A stretch of DNA of 64,000 nucleotides from Streptomyces goshikiensis. GTDB taxonomy: Bacteria > Actinomycetota > Actinomycetes > Streptomycetales > Streptomycetaceae. Every line of letters begins with the position of its first letter. The stretch's first letter is position 1. A program made the position numbers and the translations under genes. Below the pieces are notes generated by a model. That model saw only the letters and a program-made list of their open reading frames with translations. It searched no databases and had not been told where the DNA came from. Positions 23,153 through 31,834 of the stretch are shown here, in pieces. The stretch is from contig NZ_BMVE01000001.1 in the NCBI RefSeq assembly GCF_014650555.1, positions 806,001 through 870,000 on the forward strand, given 5' to 3'.

Positions 23153-24430
23153 CTACGCGATGCGGTCCATCACGATCGGCGTGGCGGAGAACGCCGTGCC
23201 GGCCGGGGCGATGTCGAAGGTGCCCTCCAGGGAGGCCAGGGCGTACTCGAACTTCTCCGGGGTGTCCGTGTGCAGCGTCATCAGGGGCTGGCCCGCGGTC
23301 ACGGTGTCGCCCGGCTTGGCGTGCATCTCGATGCCGGCGCCCGCCTGCACCGGGTCCTCCTTGCGCGCGCGGCCGGCGCCCAGGCGCCAGGCGCCGACAC
23401 CCACGCCGTACGCGTCCAGGCGCGTCAGCACGCCCGACTCGGGGGCGGTGACGACGTGCTGCTCGCGGGCCACCGGCAGGGCCGCGTCCGGGTCGCCGCC
23501 CTGGGCCGCGATCATCCGGCGCCAGACGTCCATGGCGGAGCCGTCGGCCAGCGCCTTGGCCGGGTCGGCGTCCTTGATGCCCGCCGCGTCCAGCATCTCG
23601 CGCGCCAGCGCCAGGGTCAGCTCGACGACGTCGGAGGGGCCGCCGCCGGCGAGGACCTCGACGGACTCGCGGATCTCCAGCGCGTTGCCCGCCGTCAGGC
23701 CGAGCGGGGTGGACATGTCGGTCAGCAGGGCGATCGTCTTGACGCCGCTGTCGGTGCCGAGGGCGACCATCGTCGAGGCGAGCTCGCGGGCGTCCTCGAT
23801 GTTCTTCATGAACGCGCCGGTGCCGACCTTCACGTCGAGGACGAGCGAGCCCGTGCCCTCGGCGATCTTCTTCGACATGATCGAGGAGGCGATCAGCGGG
23901 ATGGCCTCGACGGTGCCCGTCACGTCGCGCAGCGCGTACAGCTTCTTGTCCGCCGGGGCCAGGCCGTCGCCCGCCGCGCAGATGACCGCGCCGGTGGTGT
24001 CGAGGACGTGCAGCATCTCCTCGTTGGAGAGCAGCGCGCGCCAGCCGGGGATGGACTCCAGCTTGTCCAGGGTGCCGCCGGTGTGGCCGAGGCCGCGGCC
24101 CGAGAGCTGCGGTACGGCCGCGCCGCAGGCCGCGACGAGCGGGGCCAGCGGCAGGGTGATCTTGTCGCCGACGCCGCCGGTGGAGTGCTTGTCGGCGGTC
24201 GGGCGAGACAGGGAGTCGAAGTTCATCCGCTCGCCCGACGCGATCATCGCGGCGGTCCAGCGCTTGATCTCGGCCCGGTTCATGCCGTTCAGCAGGATGG
24301 CCATCGCCAGGGCCGACATCTGCTCGTCGGCGACGACACCGCGCGTGTACGCGTCGATGACCCAGTCGATCTGCTCGGGGCTCAGCTCGCCGCGGTCCCG
24401 CTTGGTACGGATGACGGAGATGACGTCCAT
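23153..24430 (-). CDS. deoA: Thymidine phosphorylase
   Basis: Cleaves thymidine with phosphate to thymine and deoxyribose-1-phosphate; 425 residues. Motifs: KHSTGGVGDKITLPLAPLVAACG for phosphate and nucleoside binding, SGRGLGHTGGTLDKLESIPG, and KVGTGAFMKN. ATG at 24430. A near-perfect copy of the nucleoside operator (CTACGCGCATAG) lies 13 bp upstream, and terminators isolate the gene on both sides. Confidence 0.97.
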   Translation of the reverse strand: MDVISVIRTKRDRGELSPEQIDWVIDAYTRGVVADEQMSALAMAILLNGMNRAEIKRWTAAMIASGERMNFDSLSRPTADKHSTGGVGDKITLPLAPLVAACGAAVPQLSGRGLGHTGGTLDKLESIPGWRALLSNEEMLHVLDTTGAVICAAGDGLAPADKKLYALRDVTGTVEAIPLIASSIMSKKIAEGTGSLVLDVKVGTGAFMKNIEDARELASTMVALGTDSGVKTIALLTDMSTPLGLTAGNALEIRESVEVLAGGGPSDVVELTLALAREMLDAAGIKDADPAKALADGSAMDVWRRMIAAQGGDPDAALPVAREQHVVTAPESGVLTRLDAYGVGVGAWRLGAGRARKEDPVQAGAGIEMHAKPGDTVTAGQPLMTLHTDTPEKFEYALASLEGTFDIAPAGTAFSATPIVMDRIA

Positions 24431-24443
24431 GTGGTGCTTCCTT

Positions 24444-24455
24444 CTACGCGCATAG
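24444..24455. promoter_or_regulatory. Nucleoside-regulon operator at deoA
   Basis: CTACGCGCATAG, one mismatch from the perfect palindrome, 13 bp upstream of the deoA ATG. Confidence 0.75.
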
Positions 24456-24491
24456 AGGGGGGTGTGGGTGAGGGGTTCCGGAGAAGACGGC

Positions 24492-24520
24492 GGCCCTTCG
24501 CCCGGCAGGGGCGAAGGGCC
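24492..24520 (-). terminator. Terminator after cdd
   Basis: Perfect arms GGCCCTTCGCCC (24492-24503) and GGGCGAAGGGCC (24509-24520), closing the importer-cdd operon before the deoA promoter. Confidence 0.8.
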
Positions 24521-24530
24521 GTCGGCACGG

Positions 24531-24929
24531 CTATCTCAGGTGGTCCGGCCCGAAGGCCTGCGGCAGCATCTCGGCCAGCGGGAGGATCCCCTTGGGGGTG
24601 TCCACCAGCAGTTCCGCTCCGCCGAACTCGAACAGCAGCTGGCGGCAGCGCCCGCACGGCACGAGGCTCTCGCCCTTGCCGTCGACGCAGGTGAAGTGCG
24701 TCAGACGACCGCCGCCGGTGGCCTGGAGGGAGGACACCAGACCGCACTCGGCGCACAGGCTGAGTCCGTAGCTGGCGTTCTCGACGTTGCAGCCGGTCAC
24801 GACCCGGCCGTCGTCCACCAGGGCGGCGACGCCGACCGCGAAGCCCGAGTACGGGGCGTACGCCCGGGACATCGCGTCCCGGGCCGCCGCGCGCAGGACT
24901 TCCCAGTCCACGGCCGGAGCGGCCGTCAC
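24531..24929 (-). CDS. cdd: Cytidine deaminase
   Basis: Zinc enzyme converting (deoxy)cytidine to (deoxy)uridine; 132 residues, the normal length of the tetrameric form. The motif CNVENASYG followed by CAE supplies one zinc cysteine and the catalytic Glu, and PCGRCRQLL the other two cysteines. The GTG start overlaps the stop of the permease gene (GTGA), so it is the last gene of the importer operon and deaminates the nucleosides brought in. Confidence 0.96.
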   Translation of the reverse strand: MTAAPAVDWEVLRAAARDAMSRAYAPYSGFAVGVAALVDDGRVVTGCNVENASYGLSLCAECGLVSSLQATGGGRLTHFTCVDGKGESLVPCGRCRQLLFEFGGAELLVDTPKGILPLAEMLPQAFGPDHLR

Positions 24930-26191
24930 TTGCCCTGGCCCTTGCGGTACGGCAAGCCGTCCGCCTTCGGCATCCGCAGGCGTTGCGCGGACAGGGCGAG
25001 CACCAGAAGCGTCGTGACGTACGGCGCGGCCTCGACGAACTGGCTCGGGATGGTGTCGGTCAGGGCGTACCAGAGGAACAGGGCGGCCGCGGAGACAGCC
25101 GCGACACCGGCCTTGACGTGCGTCTTCTTGTACAGGTACCAGCCGAAGGCCACGACGAGCAGGATCGCGAGGAGCAGCAGCATCGCGTGGACGTTCTCGG
25201 CGCCGCCGCGCAGCTTGAGGCTGTAGGTGAAGCCGAAGAGGCCGGCGCCGAGGGCCGTTCCGCCCGGCATCCAGTTACCGAAGATCATCGCGGCGAGACC
25301 GATGTAGCCGCGGCCGCCGGTCTGGCCCTCCTGGTAGATGCCCGTGGAGACGATCGCGAGGAACGCGCCGCCGAGGCCGGCGAGCCCGCCGGAGACCATC
25401 ACGGCGATGTACTTGTACTTGTACACGTTGACGCCGAGGGATTCGGCGGCCACCGGGTTCTCACCGCAGGAGCGCAGGCGCAGGCCGAAGGAGGTCCGCC
25501 ACAGCACCCACCAGGTACCCGGGACCAGCAGGACGGCGATGACGGTCAGCGGCGACAGGTTGGTGACCAGGCCGCCGAGCACGCCGGCGATGTCCGAGAT
25601 CAGGAACCAGTGCTTGCCCTGGAGCGTGGCCAGCCAGTCCGACAACCCCGGAATGGTGATTTCCGTGAGGGGTTCGATGCGGGGGGACTGCTTGGAGGAG
25701 CCGCCGGGGGCCTCGTCGAAGGTGAAGTTCGACAGGTACTGGGTGAAGCCGACGGCCAGGATGTTGACCGCCACACCGGAGACGATGTGGTTGACGTTGA
25801 ACGTCACCGTGATGATCGCGTGCAGCAGGCCGCCGAGGGCGCCGCCGACGATGCCCATCAGGACACCGGTCCAGGGACCCCACTGGTAGCCGGCCCAGGC
25901 ACCGAACCAGGTGCCGAGGATCATCATGCCTTCGAGGCCGATGTTGACGACACCCGCGCGCTCGGCCCACAGACCGCCGAGGCCGGCGAGGCCGATCGGG
26001 ACGGCGAGCTGGAGCGCGCCGGAGATCTGGCCCGCGGAGGTCAGGTCGTCGGCGCCGGAGATGACCCGGACCAGCGAGATCAGGGCGAGGCCGCCCGCGA
26101 TGATCAGCAGGATCCAGGGCAGGGTGAGCTTGCGTCGGCCGCCGTCCTTCTTGGGCGCGGCACTCGTCGCGGAAACGGTGCTGGTGCTCAC
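24926..26191 (-). CDS. Nucleoside ABC importer permease (NupC/BmpD-like)
   Basis: A 421-residue BPD_transp_2 family permease with about 9-10 membrane helices; the core is LAVPIGLAGLGGLWAERAGVVNIGLEGMMILG and GENPVAAESLGVNVYKYKYIAVMVSGGLAGLGGAFL, the standard ATPase-contact region. The N-terminal 20 residues are hydrophilic. GTG start overlaps the previous permease by 4 bp. It forms a heterodimeric channel with the protein from 26188-27306. Confidence 0.93.
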   Translation of the reverse strand: MSTSTVSATSAAPKKDGGRRKLTLPWILLIIAGGLALISLVRVISGADDLTSAGQISGALQLAVPIGLAGLGGLWAERAGVVNIGLEGMMILGTWFGAWAGYQWGPWTGVLMGIVGGALGGLLHAIITVTFNVNHIVSGVAVNILAVGFTQYLSNFTFDEAPGGSSKQSPRIEPLTEITIPGLSDWLATLQGKHWFLISDIAGVLGGLVTNLSPLTVIAVLLVPGTWWVLWRTSFGLRLRSCGENPVAAESLGVNVYKYKYIAVMVSGGLAGLGGAFLAIVSTGIYQEGQTGGRGYIGLAAMIFGNWMPGGTALGAGLFGFTYSLKLRGGAENVHAMLLLLAILLVVAFGWYLYKKTHVKAGVAAVSAAALFLWYALTDTIPSQFVEAAPYVTTLLVLALSAQRLRMPKADGLPYRKGQGK

Positions 26192-27306
26192 GCCGCGACC
26201 TCCTTGTTGTCGGTCTTGAGGGCGTGCCCGGCGGCCAGTTCCTGGCCGACCTTCTGCTGCTGGCGGCGGATGCCGTAGCGGCGGACGAGCTCGTAGCTGA
26301 CGACGACCGCGATCACGATCAGGCCCTGCATGATCGTGCCGATCTCCTTGGCGTAACCGGCGGTGTCGAGACCGGCGGAGGCCTTGTCGATGAAGGCGAT
26401 CAGGAGCGCGGCGAAGAAGATCCCGATCGGGCTGTTGCGGCCGAGCAGGGCGATGGTGATGCCGGTGAAGCCGATGCCCACGGGGAAGGACAGGTTGTAC
26501 GTGTGGGACTCGCCGAGCAGCAGCGGCATGCCGGCGAGACCGGCGACCGCGCCGGAGATGAGCATGGAGGTCATGATCATCTTCTTGGCGTCCACACCGG
26601 AGGCCTGCGCGGCGGACTCGCTGGCACCGGTGGCGCGCAGGTCGAAGCCGAAGCGGGTCCGGTTGAGCACGAACCAGTAGACGACGCCGAGGGCGAACGC
26701 GACGAAGGTGAAGCCGTAGACCTCCAGGCCGTCACCGATGGTCAGGGCGGGGAACCAGCCGGACTCCGGGATGTCGCCGGTGGTCAGGTCGTTCGAGCCG
26801 GGGGGCTGGACACCGAGGTTCTTCGGCAGGATCAGCCAGGCGATCAGGGCGGTGGCGATGGCGTTGAGCATGATCGTCGAGACGACCTCGCTCACCCCGC
26901 GCTTGGCCTTCAGGACACCCGCGATGCCGGACCAGAAGGCACCGGTGACCATGGCGACGAGCACGATCAGCGCGACGTGCAGCGGACCCGGCAGCGAGAC
27001 CGAGGCGCCGACCACGGCGGAGATCATCGCCGCGAGACGGTACTGGCCGTCGACGCCGATGTTGAAGAGGTTCATCCGGAAGCCGATGGCGACGGCCAGG
27101 GCGGCCAGGTAGTAGATGCCCGCCTGGTTGAGGATGAGGACCTGGACGTCCTCGTAGCTCGCCTGGTCGATCATGACGCGCAGCGGGTCGATCGGGTCCA
27201 CGCCCGACGCGGCCAGCACGATCATGGTCAGCAGGAACGCGCTGACCAGCGCGAGCGCCGGACCGGCGATCGCGAGCAGCACCTTGTCCTTGTCGAATTT
27301 CTTCAT
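26188..27306 (-). CDS. Nucleoside ABC importer permease (NupB/BmpC-like)
   Basis: A 372-residue BPD_transp_2 permease with about 9 membrane helices; characteristic stretches are LNQAGIYYLAALAVAIGFRMNLFNIGVDGQYRLAAMISA and LRATGASESAAQASGVDAKKMIMTSMLISGAVAGLAG. The ATG overlaps the ATPase stop (ATGA). Together with the downstream permease it forms the membrane path of a BmpA-NupABC-type purine/pyrimidine nucleoside importer. Confidence 0.93.
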   Translation of the reverse strand: MKKFDKDKVLLAIAGPALALVSAFLLTMIVLAASGVDPIDPLRVMIDQASYEDVQVLILNQAGIYYLAALAVAIGFRMNLFNIGVDGQYRLAAMISAVVGASVSLPGPLHVALIVLVAMVTGAFWSGIAGVLKAKRGVSEVVSTIMLNAIATALIAWLILPKNLGVQPPGSNDLTTGDIPESGWFPALTIGDGLEVYGFTFVAFALGVVYWFVLNRTRFGFDLRATGASESAAQASGVDAKKMIMTSMLISGAVAGLAGMPLLLGESHTYNLSFPVGIGFTGITIALLGRNSPIGIFFAALLIAFIDKASAGLDTAGYAKEIGTIMQGLIVIAVVVSYELVRRYGIRRQQQKVGQELAAGHALKTDNKEVAA

Positions 27307-28895
27307 CGGGCCTCGTCCTCCGTCGTGTCACCGTCGGCAGCGGCGGAAGGGTTGTCGGTGGCTTCCAGGTGGCCGCGGGCGGCACCCGTCATGGCGGTGC
27401 CGAGCTCCTCGGCCGTGATGGTCGCCGGGTCGGCGTCCGCGACCAGGCGGCCGCGGTAGATGACGCGCAGCGTGTCGGACAGGCCGATCAGCTCGTCCAG
27501 GTCGGCCGAGATCAGGAGCACGGCGAGGCCCTCGCGACGGGCCTCGCGGATGGCGTCCCAGATCTGGGCCTGCGCACCGACGTCCACACCGCGGGTGGGG
27601 TGGGCGGCGATGAGGAACTTCGGGGCGTGGCTCATCTCGCGGCCGACGATCAGCTTCTGCTGGTTGCCGCCGGACAGGGACGCCGCCGTGACCTCGATGC
27701 CGGGGGTGCGCACGTCGTACTCGCGCACGATCCGCTCGGTGTCCTTGCGGGCGGCCTTCGGGTCGAGGATGCCGCGCTTGGAGTTGGGCTTCTCGGTCAC
27801 GTGGCCGAGGATCCGGTTCTCCCAGAGCGGGGACTCCAGCAGCAGGCCGTGGCGGTGGCGGTCCTCGGGGATGTAGCCGATGCCGCCCTCGCGGCGCTTG
27901 CGCGTCGGCGTGGTGGAGATGTCCTTGCCGTCGAGGGTGATGACACCGCCGTCCGGGATGCTCATGCCCATGAGGGCCTCGATGAGCTCCGTCTGGCCGT
28001 TGCCCTCGACACCGGCGACACCGAGCACCTCACCCTTGTGGATGGTGAAGTCGATGCCGGCCAGTACCTCGCGCACGACGCCGTCGGGGTCGGTGGCGGT
28101 CAGGCGCAGGTCCTGGACGTTGAGCATCGCCACGTCGGTGACCGTCGACTCGCGCGTCTCCGGCGAGGGGAGCTCGCTGCCGACCATCAGCTCGGCGAGC
28201 TGCTTGGTCGTGGCGGTCTTCGGGTCGGCGGTGCCGACCGTGGTGCCGCGGCGGATGACGGTGATGTCGTCGGCGACCTTCAGCACCTCGCCCAGCTTGT
28301 GCGAGATGAAGATGACGGTCAGGCCCTCGGCCTTGAGCTCGCGCAGGTTGTCGAAGAGCGCGTCCACTTCCTGCGGCACGAGCACGGCGGTCGGCTCGTC
28401 GAGGATGAGGATCTGGGCGCCGCGGTAGAGGACCTTGAGGATCTCCACGCGCTGGCGGTCGGCGACTCCGAGGTCCTCGACCAGGGCGTCGGGGCGTACG
28501 CCGAGGCCGTACGCGTCCGAGATCTCCTTGATCTTCTTACGGGCCTTGGCACCGATGCCGTACAGCTTCTCGCCGCCGAGAACCACGTTCTCCAGGACGG
28601 TGAGGTTGTCGGCCAGCATGAAGTGCTGGTGGACCATGCCGATGCCGCGGGCGATGGCCTCGCCGGGGCTGGAGAACGTGACCTGCTCCCCGTCGATGGC
28701 GATGGTGCCCTCGTCCGGCTTCTGCATGCCGTAGAGGATCTTCATCAGGGTCGACTTGCCGGCACCGTTCTCACCGATGAGGGCGTGGACCGTGCCCTTG
28801 CGGACGGTGATGGCGATGTCCTTGTTGGCGACGACGCCGGGGAAACGCTTGGTGATGCCGTGCAGTTCTACGGCGGGGGGGCTGGACGCGTTGAT
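27303..28895 (-). CDS. Nucleoside ABC importer ATP-binding protein
   Basis: Two fused ABC domains, 530 residues in the form I propose. Domain 1: Walker A GENGAGKST, LGVADRQRVEI in place of LSGGQ, Walker B ILILDEPTAVL. Domain 2: degenerate Walker A GVEGNGQTEL, signature SLSGGNQQK. This matches RbsA/MglA/NupA proteins. The first in-frame ATG (28745) lies after Walker A, so translation must start upstream, but no ATG, GTG or TTG exists there in frame. AAGGAG at 28904-28909 is eight bases before an ATC at 28895, which would give NASSPPAVELHGITKRFPGV; I use that. A GTC at 28898 or an indel in a 7-C tract are alternatives. Confidence 0.85.
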   Translation of the reverse strand: MNASSPPAVELHGITKRFPGVVANKDIAITVRKGTVHALIGENGAGKSTLMKILYGMQKPDEGTIAIDGEQVTFSSPGEAIARGIGMVHQHFMLADNLTVLENVVLGGEKLYGIGAKARKKIKEISDAYGLGVRPDALVEDLGVADRQRVEILKVLYRGAQILILDEPTAVLVPQEVDALFDNLRELKAEGLTVIFISHKLGEVLKVADDITVIRRGTTVGTADPKTATTKQLAELMVGSELPSPETRESTVTDVAMLNVQDLRLTATDPDGVVREVLAGIDFTIHKGEVLGVAGVEGNGQTELIEALMGMSIPDGGVITLDGKDISTTPTRKRREGGIGYIPEDRHRHGLLLESPLWENRILGHVTEKPNSKRGILDPKAARKDTERIVREYDVRTPGIEVTAASLSGGNQQKLIVGREMSHAPKFLIAAHPTRGVDVGAQAQIWDAIREARREGLAVLLISADLDELIGLSDTLRVIYRGRLVADADPATITAEELGTAMTGAARGHLEATDNPSAAADGDTTEDEAR

Positions 28896-28985
28896 GACGC
28901 ACTCTCCTTGGCGCGGAAGGAGCTGGAAAATGCCTTGCGGCAGGGGGACAGGGCGGGGAGAGAAGGTATCGCGTCCACGATGCCT

Positions 28986-28997
28986 CTACGCGCGTAG
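28986..28997. promoter_or_regulatory. Nucleoside-regulon operator at the importer operon
   Basis: Perfect palindrome CTACGCGCGTAG, about 90 bp upstream of the proposed ATPase start. Confidence 0.8.
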
Positions 28998-29050
28998 CAC
29001 TGTCGAAAGTGAAAACTTGTGACCAGGTAGATCACATGATTCACGGACGC

Positions 29051-29099
29051 GGTTCGGGGCCCGGGAGCGGTCAAGACCGCGTTCCCGGACCCCGAGACC
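29051..29099 (-). terminator. Terminator after bmpA
   Basis: Long imperfect hairpin (GGTTCGGGGC... paired with ...CCCCGAGACC), 60 bp after the bmpA stop and before the importer promoter. It would limit read-through and let the binding protein be made in excess of the transporter. Confidence 0.7.
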
Positions 29100-29101
29100 G
29101 T

Positions 29102-29140
29102 TACTTCACGTACTGCGAGTACCTGGAGTACTTCACGTAC
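29102..29140. repeat. Direct repeat TACTTCACGTAC
   Basis: Two copies (29102-29113 and 29129-29140), 27 bp apart, with further GTAC words between them, downstream of bmpA. Purpose unknown. Confidence 0.6.
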
Positions 29141-29158
29141 GTCACGTCAGGGACGGCC

Positions 29159-30223
29159 CTACGGGGCGGTCTTGACCGTGATCTTCTTGGCGATGATGTC
29201 GGCCTTGGCCTTCTCGACCGCGGCGGTGACGTCCGTCATCTGCTTGTACGCGGGGTTGGAGTCGGCCAGGCCGACGCCGTCCTTGTCGAGGCCGTAGCGG
29301 ATCTCACCGGTCTGCGGCTTGCCGTCCTCGACCGACTTGATCAGGTTGTAGACCGAGTCCTGGACGTCCTTGGTGACCGAGGTCAGGATCTTGTCCTTGT
29401 ACTTCGACAGACCGGCCTGGTTGTACTGGTCGGAGTCGACACCGATCGCCCACTTGCCGGCGGTGGCGGTGGCCTCGATCGCACCGGAACCGGCGAGACC
29501 GGCGGCGGCGTAGATCACGTCGGCACCCTTGGCCAGCTGGCCCTGGGCGGTGGCCTTGCCGAGGTCGGGCTTGGCGAAACCGGAGAAGTCCGGCGGCTGC
29601 GTCAGGTAGGCCGACAGCACTTCGGCGTTCGGGTTGGTGTCCTTGACGCCCTGCGTGAAGCCCGCCTCGAACTTCTTGATCAGCGGAACCTCGACACCGC
29701 CGATGAAGCCGACCTTGCCGGACTTGGACGCCTTGGCGGCGGCGACGCCGGCCAGGTAGGAGCCCTGCTCCTCGTTGAACACCAGGTTGGCGATGTTCTT
29801 GTCCTGCACCGAGGTGTCGTCGATGAGGCCGAAGGTGGTGTTCGGGAACTTCGCGGCGACCTTCTTGATGGCCGGCGCGTACGCGAAACCAACGCCGATG
29901 ACCGGGTTGTTGCCCTTGCGCGCGAGCTCGGTGAGGCGCTGGACCTTGTCGGCCTCGCTCTCGCCCTCGCTGGGCTCCGCCTCGGCACCCTTGATCTTCA
30001 GGTCCTTCTGGGCCTTCTCAAGACCCGCGAACGCGGCGTCGTTGAAGGACTGGTCGCCGCGGCCGCCGATGTCATACGCGATGGCTGCGGACTTGCTGCT
30101 CGACGACGACTCCGACGAGGACGCGGTGGAGTCGGACGACTTCTTTCCGCCACAGGCGGTGGCCGAGAGGGCCAGCGCCGCGGACGCGATGCCCACGGTG
30201 GCGATCCTGGTGATCCGGCGCAA
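29159..30223 (-). CDS. bmpA: BmpA-family nucleoside-binding lipoprotein
   Basis: Substrate-binding lipoprotein of a nucleoside ABC importer; 354 residues. Signal RRITRIATVGIASAALALSATAC with lipobox cysteine at about residue 24, a short Ser-rich linker, then a type I periplasmic-binding fold with AYDIGGRGDQSFNDAAFAGLEKAQ, GVGFAYAPAIKKVAAKFPNT and DVIYAAAGLAGSGAIEA, all typical of the Bmp/Med family. It lies upstream of, and in the same orientation as, the importer operon but with its own terminator, operator-like site and AfsQ1-type box. Confidence 0.95.
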   Translation of the reverse strand: MRRITRIATVGIASAALALSATACGGKKSSDSTASSSESSSSSKSAAIAYDIGGRGDQSFNDAAFAGLEKAQKDLKIKGAEAEPSEGESEADKVQRLTELARKGNNPVIGVGFAYAPAIKKVAAKFPNTTFGLIDDTSVQDKNIANLVFNEEQGSYLAGVAAAKASKSGKVGFIGGVEVPLIKKFEAGFTQGVKDTNPNAEVLSAYLTQPPDFSGFAKPDLGKATAQGQLAKGADVIYAAAGLAGSGAIEATATAGKWAIGVDSDQYNQAGLSKYKDKILTSVTKDVQDSVYNLIKSVEDGKPQTGEIRYGLDKDGVGLADSNPAYKQMTDVTAAVEKAKADIIAKKITVKTAP

Positions 30224-30284
30224 GGGGAGGCTCCTTCAAAACCTGACCGAAGCGCCACGACCGGCGCTGGTTTCGCGGCGATCG

Positions 30285-30296
30285 TAACGCGCGTAG
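30285..30296. promoter_or_regulatory. Weak nucleoside-regulon operator at bmpA
   Basis: TAACGCGCGTAG keeps one half and the core of the palindrome (10 of 12 bases), 61 bp upstream of the bmpA start. Confidence 0.55.
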
Positions 30297-30350
30297 ATGT
30301 CAGTTAAAGGCCCGTTCATGAGTCGTTATCGGATCGTCGCGAACCGGACA

Positions 30351-30366
30351 GTGACCGATCGGTGAC
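30351..30366. promoter_or_regulatory. AfsQ1-type box upstream of bmpA
   Basis: GTGAC, six bases, GTGAC; exact AfsQ1-type spacing, 127 bp upstream of the bmpA ATG. Confidence 0.5.
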
Positions 30367-30373
30367 TGCTCTC

Positions 30374-30406
30374 GTGTCCAGCCCTTGCGTACCAAGGGCT
30401 GGACAC
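30374..30406 (-). terminator. Terminator after the M20 amidohydrolase gene
   Basis: Perfect 14-base arms (30374-30387 and 30393-30406) with a CGTAC loop, 46 bp after the stop at 30453. Confidence 0.85.
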
Positions 30407-30452
30407 GGCTACCGGCGGACCTGCGGATGCTGTACGGAATCCGGCCCCCGGG

Positions 30453-31697
30453 TCACCTGACCGGCCCGGTGCGGCGTCCGTCGATCAGCGCGGCGGCCGT
30501 GAAGAACTCCACTCCGACGCCGATCGCGGACTCGTCCACGTCGAAGTCCCCGCGGTGCAGGTCGTGCTTGGTGCCGGAGCCGGGCGCGCGGACCCCCAAG
30601 CGGGCCATGGCTCCCGGGACGTGCTCCAGGTACCAGGAGAAGTCCTCGCCGCCCAGGCTCTGCTCGGTGTCCTCGACGGACTCCGCGCCGCGGCGGGCCG
30701 CCATCGACTCCCGGAGCAGTTCGGTGATCACCGGGTCGTTGACGACCGGCGGCACCCCGCGCACGTAGGTGATCTCCGACTTGGCCCGGTGCAGCGTCGC
30801 GACCTCGTCGATGGCCGCGTGGATCTGGTCGGGCGCCTCGTGCCAGGCGTTGATGTCCAGGCAGCGCACGGTTCCGGACAGTTCCGCGTGCATCGGGATC
30901 ACGTTGCAGGCGTGCCCCGCCTCGATCCGGCCCCAGGTGATGGACATGCCCGAGCGGGCGTCCATCCGGCGGGCCAGCACGGCCGGTACGTCGAGGGCCA
31001 CCCGGGCCGCCGCCGTGACCAGGTCGGTGGTCAGGTGCGGGCGGGCGGTGTGCCCGCCGGGGCCGTCGAGGCTGACCTCCAGCCGGTCGCAGGCCGAGGT
31101 GATCGCACCCGCGCGCAGCCCGATCCGGCCCGCGTCGACCCGGGGGTCGCAGTGCACGGCGATGATCTTGCCCACGCCGTCCAGCACCCCGGACTCGATG
31201 GCCTCGCTGGCCCCGCCCGGGAGCACCTCCTCGGCGGGCTGGAACAGCAGCCGCACCGCGCGGGGCAGCATCCCCTGCCGGTCGAGCTCCGCGAGCACCA
31301 GGCCGGCGCCGAGCACGATCGTGGTGTGCACGTCGTGGCCGCAGGCGTGGGCGCGGTCCGGGAAGGTCGAGCGGTACGGGACGTGGGTCTTCGCGTCCGG
31401 AATGGGCAGGGCGTCGATGTCCGCGCGCAGGGCCAGGATCGGCCGGACCCCGTCCCAGGTGCCCACGTCACAGACGAGGCCCGTGCCGGACTTCAGCACC
31501 CGTGGGCTCAGGCCGGCTTTCTCCAGCCGGGCCTTGATCGCCGCCGTGGTGCGGAACTCCTGGTGTCCTAGCTCGGGGTGCATGTGCAAGTCCCGACGGA
31601 AGGCGATCAGTTCGGCACGCAGGTGGTCCGGAAGCTTGCCGGGCAGCTCGGGCCGGTCGGGCGTGCCGGGCTGGGCGGTCTGGGACTCGCGGGACAT
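30453..31697 (-). CDS. M20-family amidohydrolase
   Basis: A 414-residue metallopeptidase of the M20D amidohydrolase group (hippurate/IAA-amino-acid/peptidoglycan-stem hydrolases). Motifs: RRDLHMHPELGHQEF, HACGHDVHTTIVLGAG with Cys/His ligands, FQPAEEVLPGGA with the catalytic Glu pair, and LGGEDFSWYLEHVPGAMARLGV. The start is the ATG at 31697, seven bases after AGGTGA; a GTG four codons upstream is possible. Substrate not resolvable. It has its own terminator and is not obviously in the nucleoside regulon. Confidence 0.92.
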   Translation of the reverse strand: MSRESQTAQPGTPDRPELPGKLPDHLRAELIAFRRDLHMHPELGHQEFRTTAAIKARLEKAGLSPRVLKSGTGLVCDVGTWDGVRPILALRADIDALPIPDAKTHVPYRSTFPDRAHACGHDVHTTIVLGAGLVLAELDRQGMLPRAVRLLFQPAEEVLPGGASEAIESGVLDGVGKIIAVHCDPRVDAGRIGLRAGAITSACDRLEVSLDGPGGHTARPHLTTDLVTAAARVALDVPAVLARRMDARSGMSITWGRIEAGHACNVIPMHAELSGTVRCLDINAWHEAPDQIHAAIDEVATLHRAKSEITYVRGVPPVVNDPVITELLRESMAARRGAESVEDTEQSLGGEDFSWYLEHVPGAMARLGVRAPGSGTKHDLHRGDFDVDESAIGVGVEFFTAAALIDGRRTGPVR

Positions 31698-31834
31698 CAA
31701 CTGGTTCACCTGTTGAAGGGTAGGCCCACCGACCCGCCAACTGGCTGGAGATCACGAAAAGTTCATGCCGTTAGGGGAAAGAAACCCGGCCTCTGGACGC
31801 ATGACCGGATGCGCCCGGGGGTAAACTCGCGCGC

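Noticed and set aside
29102..29160. C-terminal extension of bmpA by readthrough (frame gives YVKYS-type repeats)
   Set aside because: A clear TAG ends bmpA at normal length and no recoding signal is visible.
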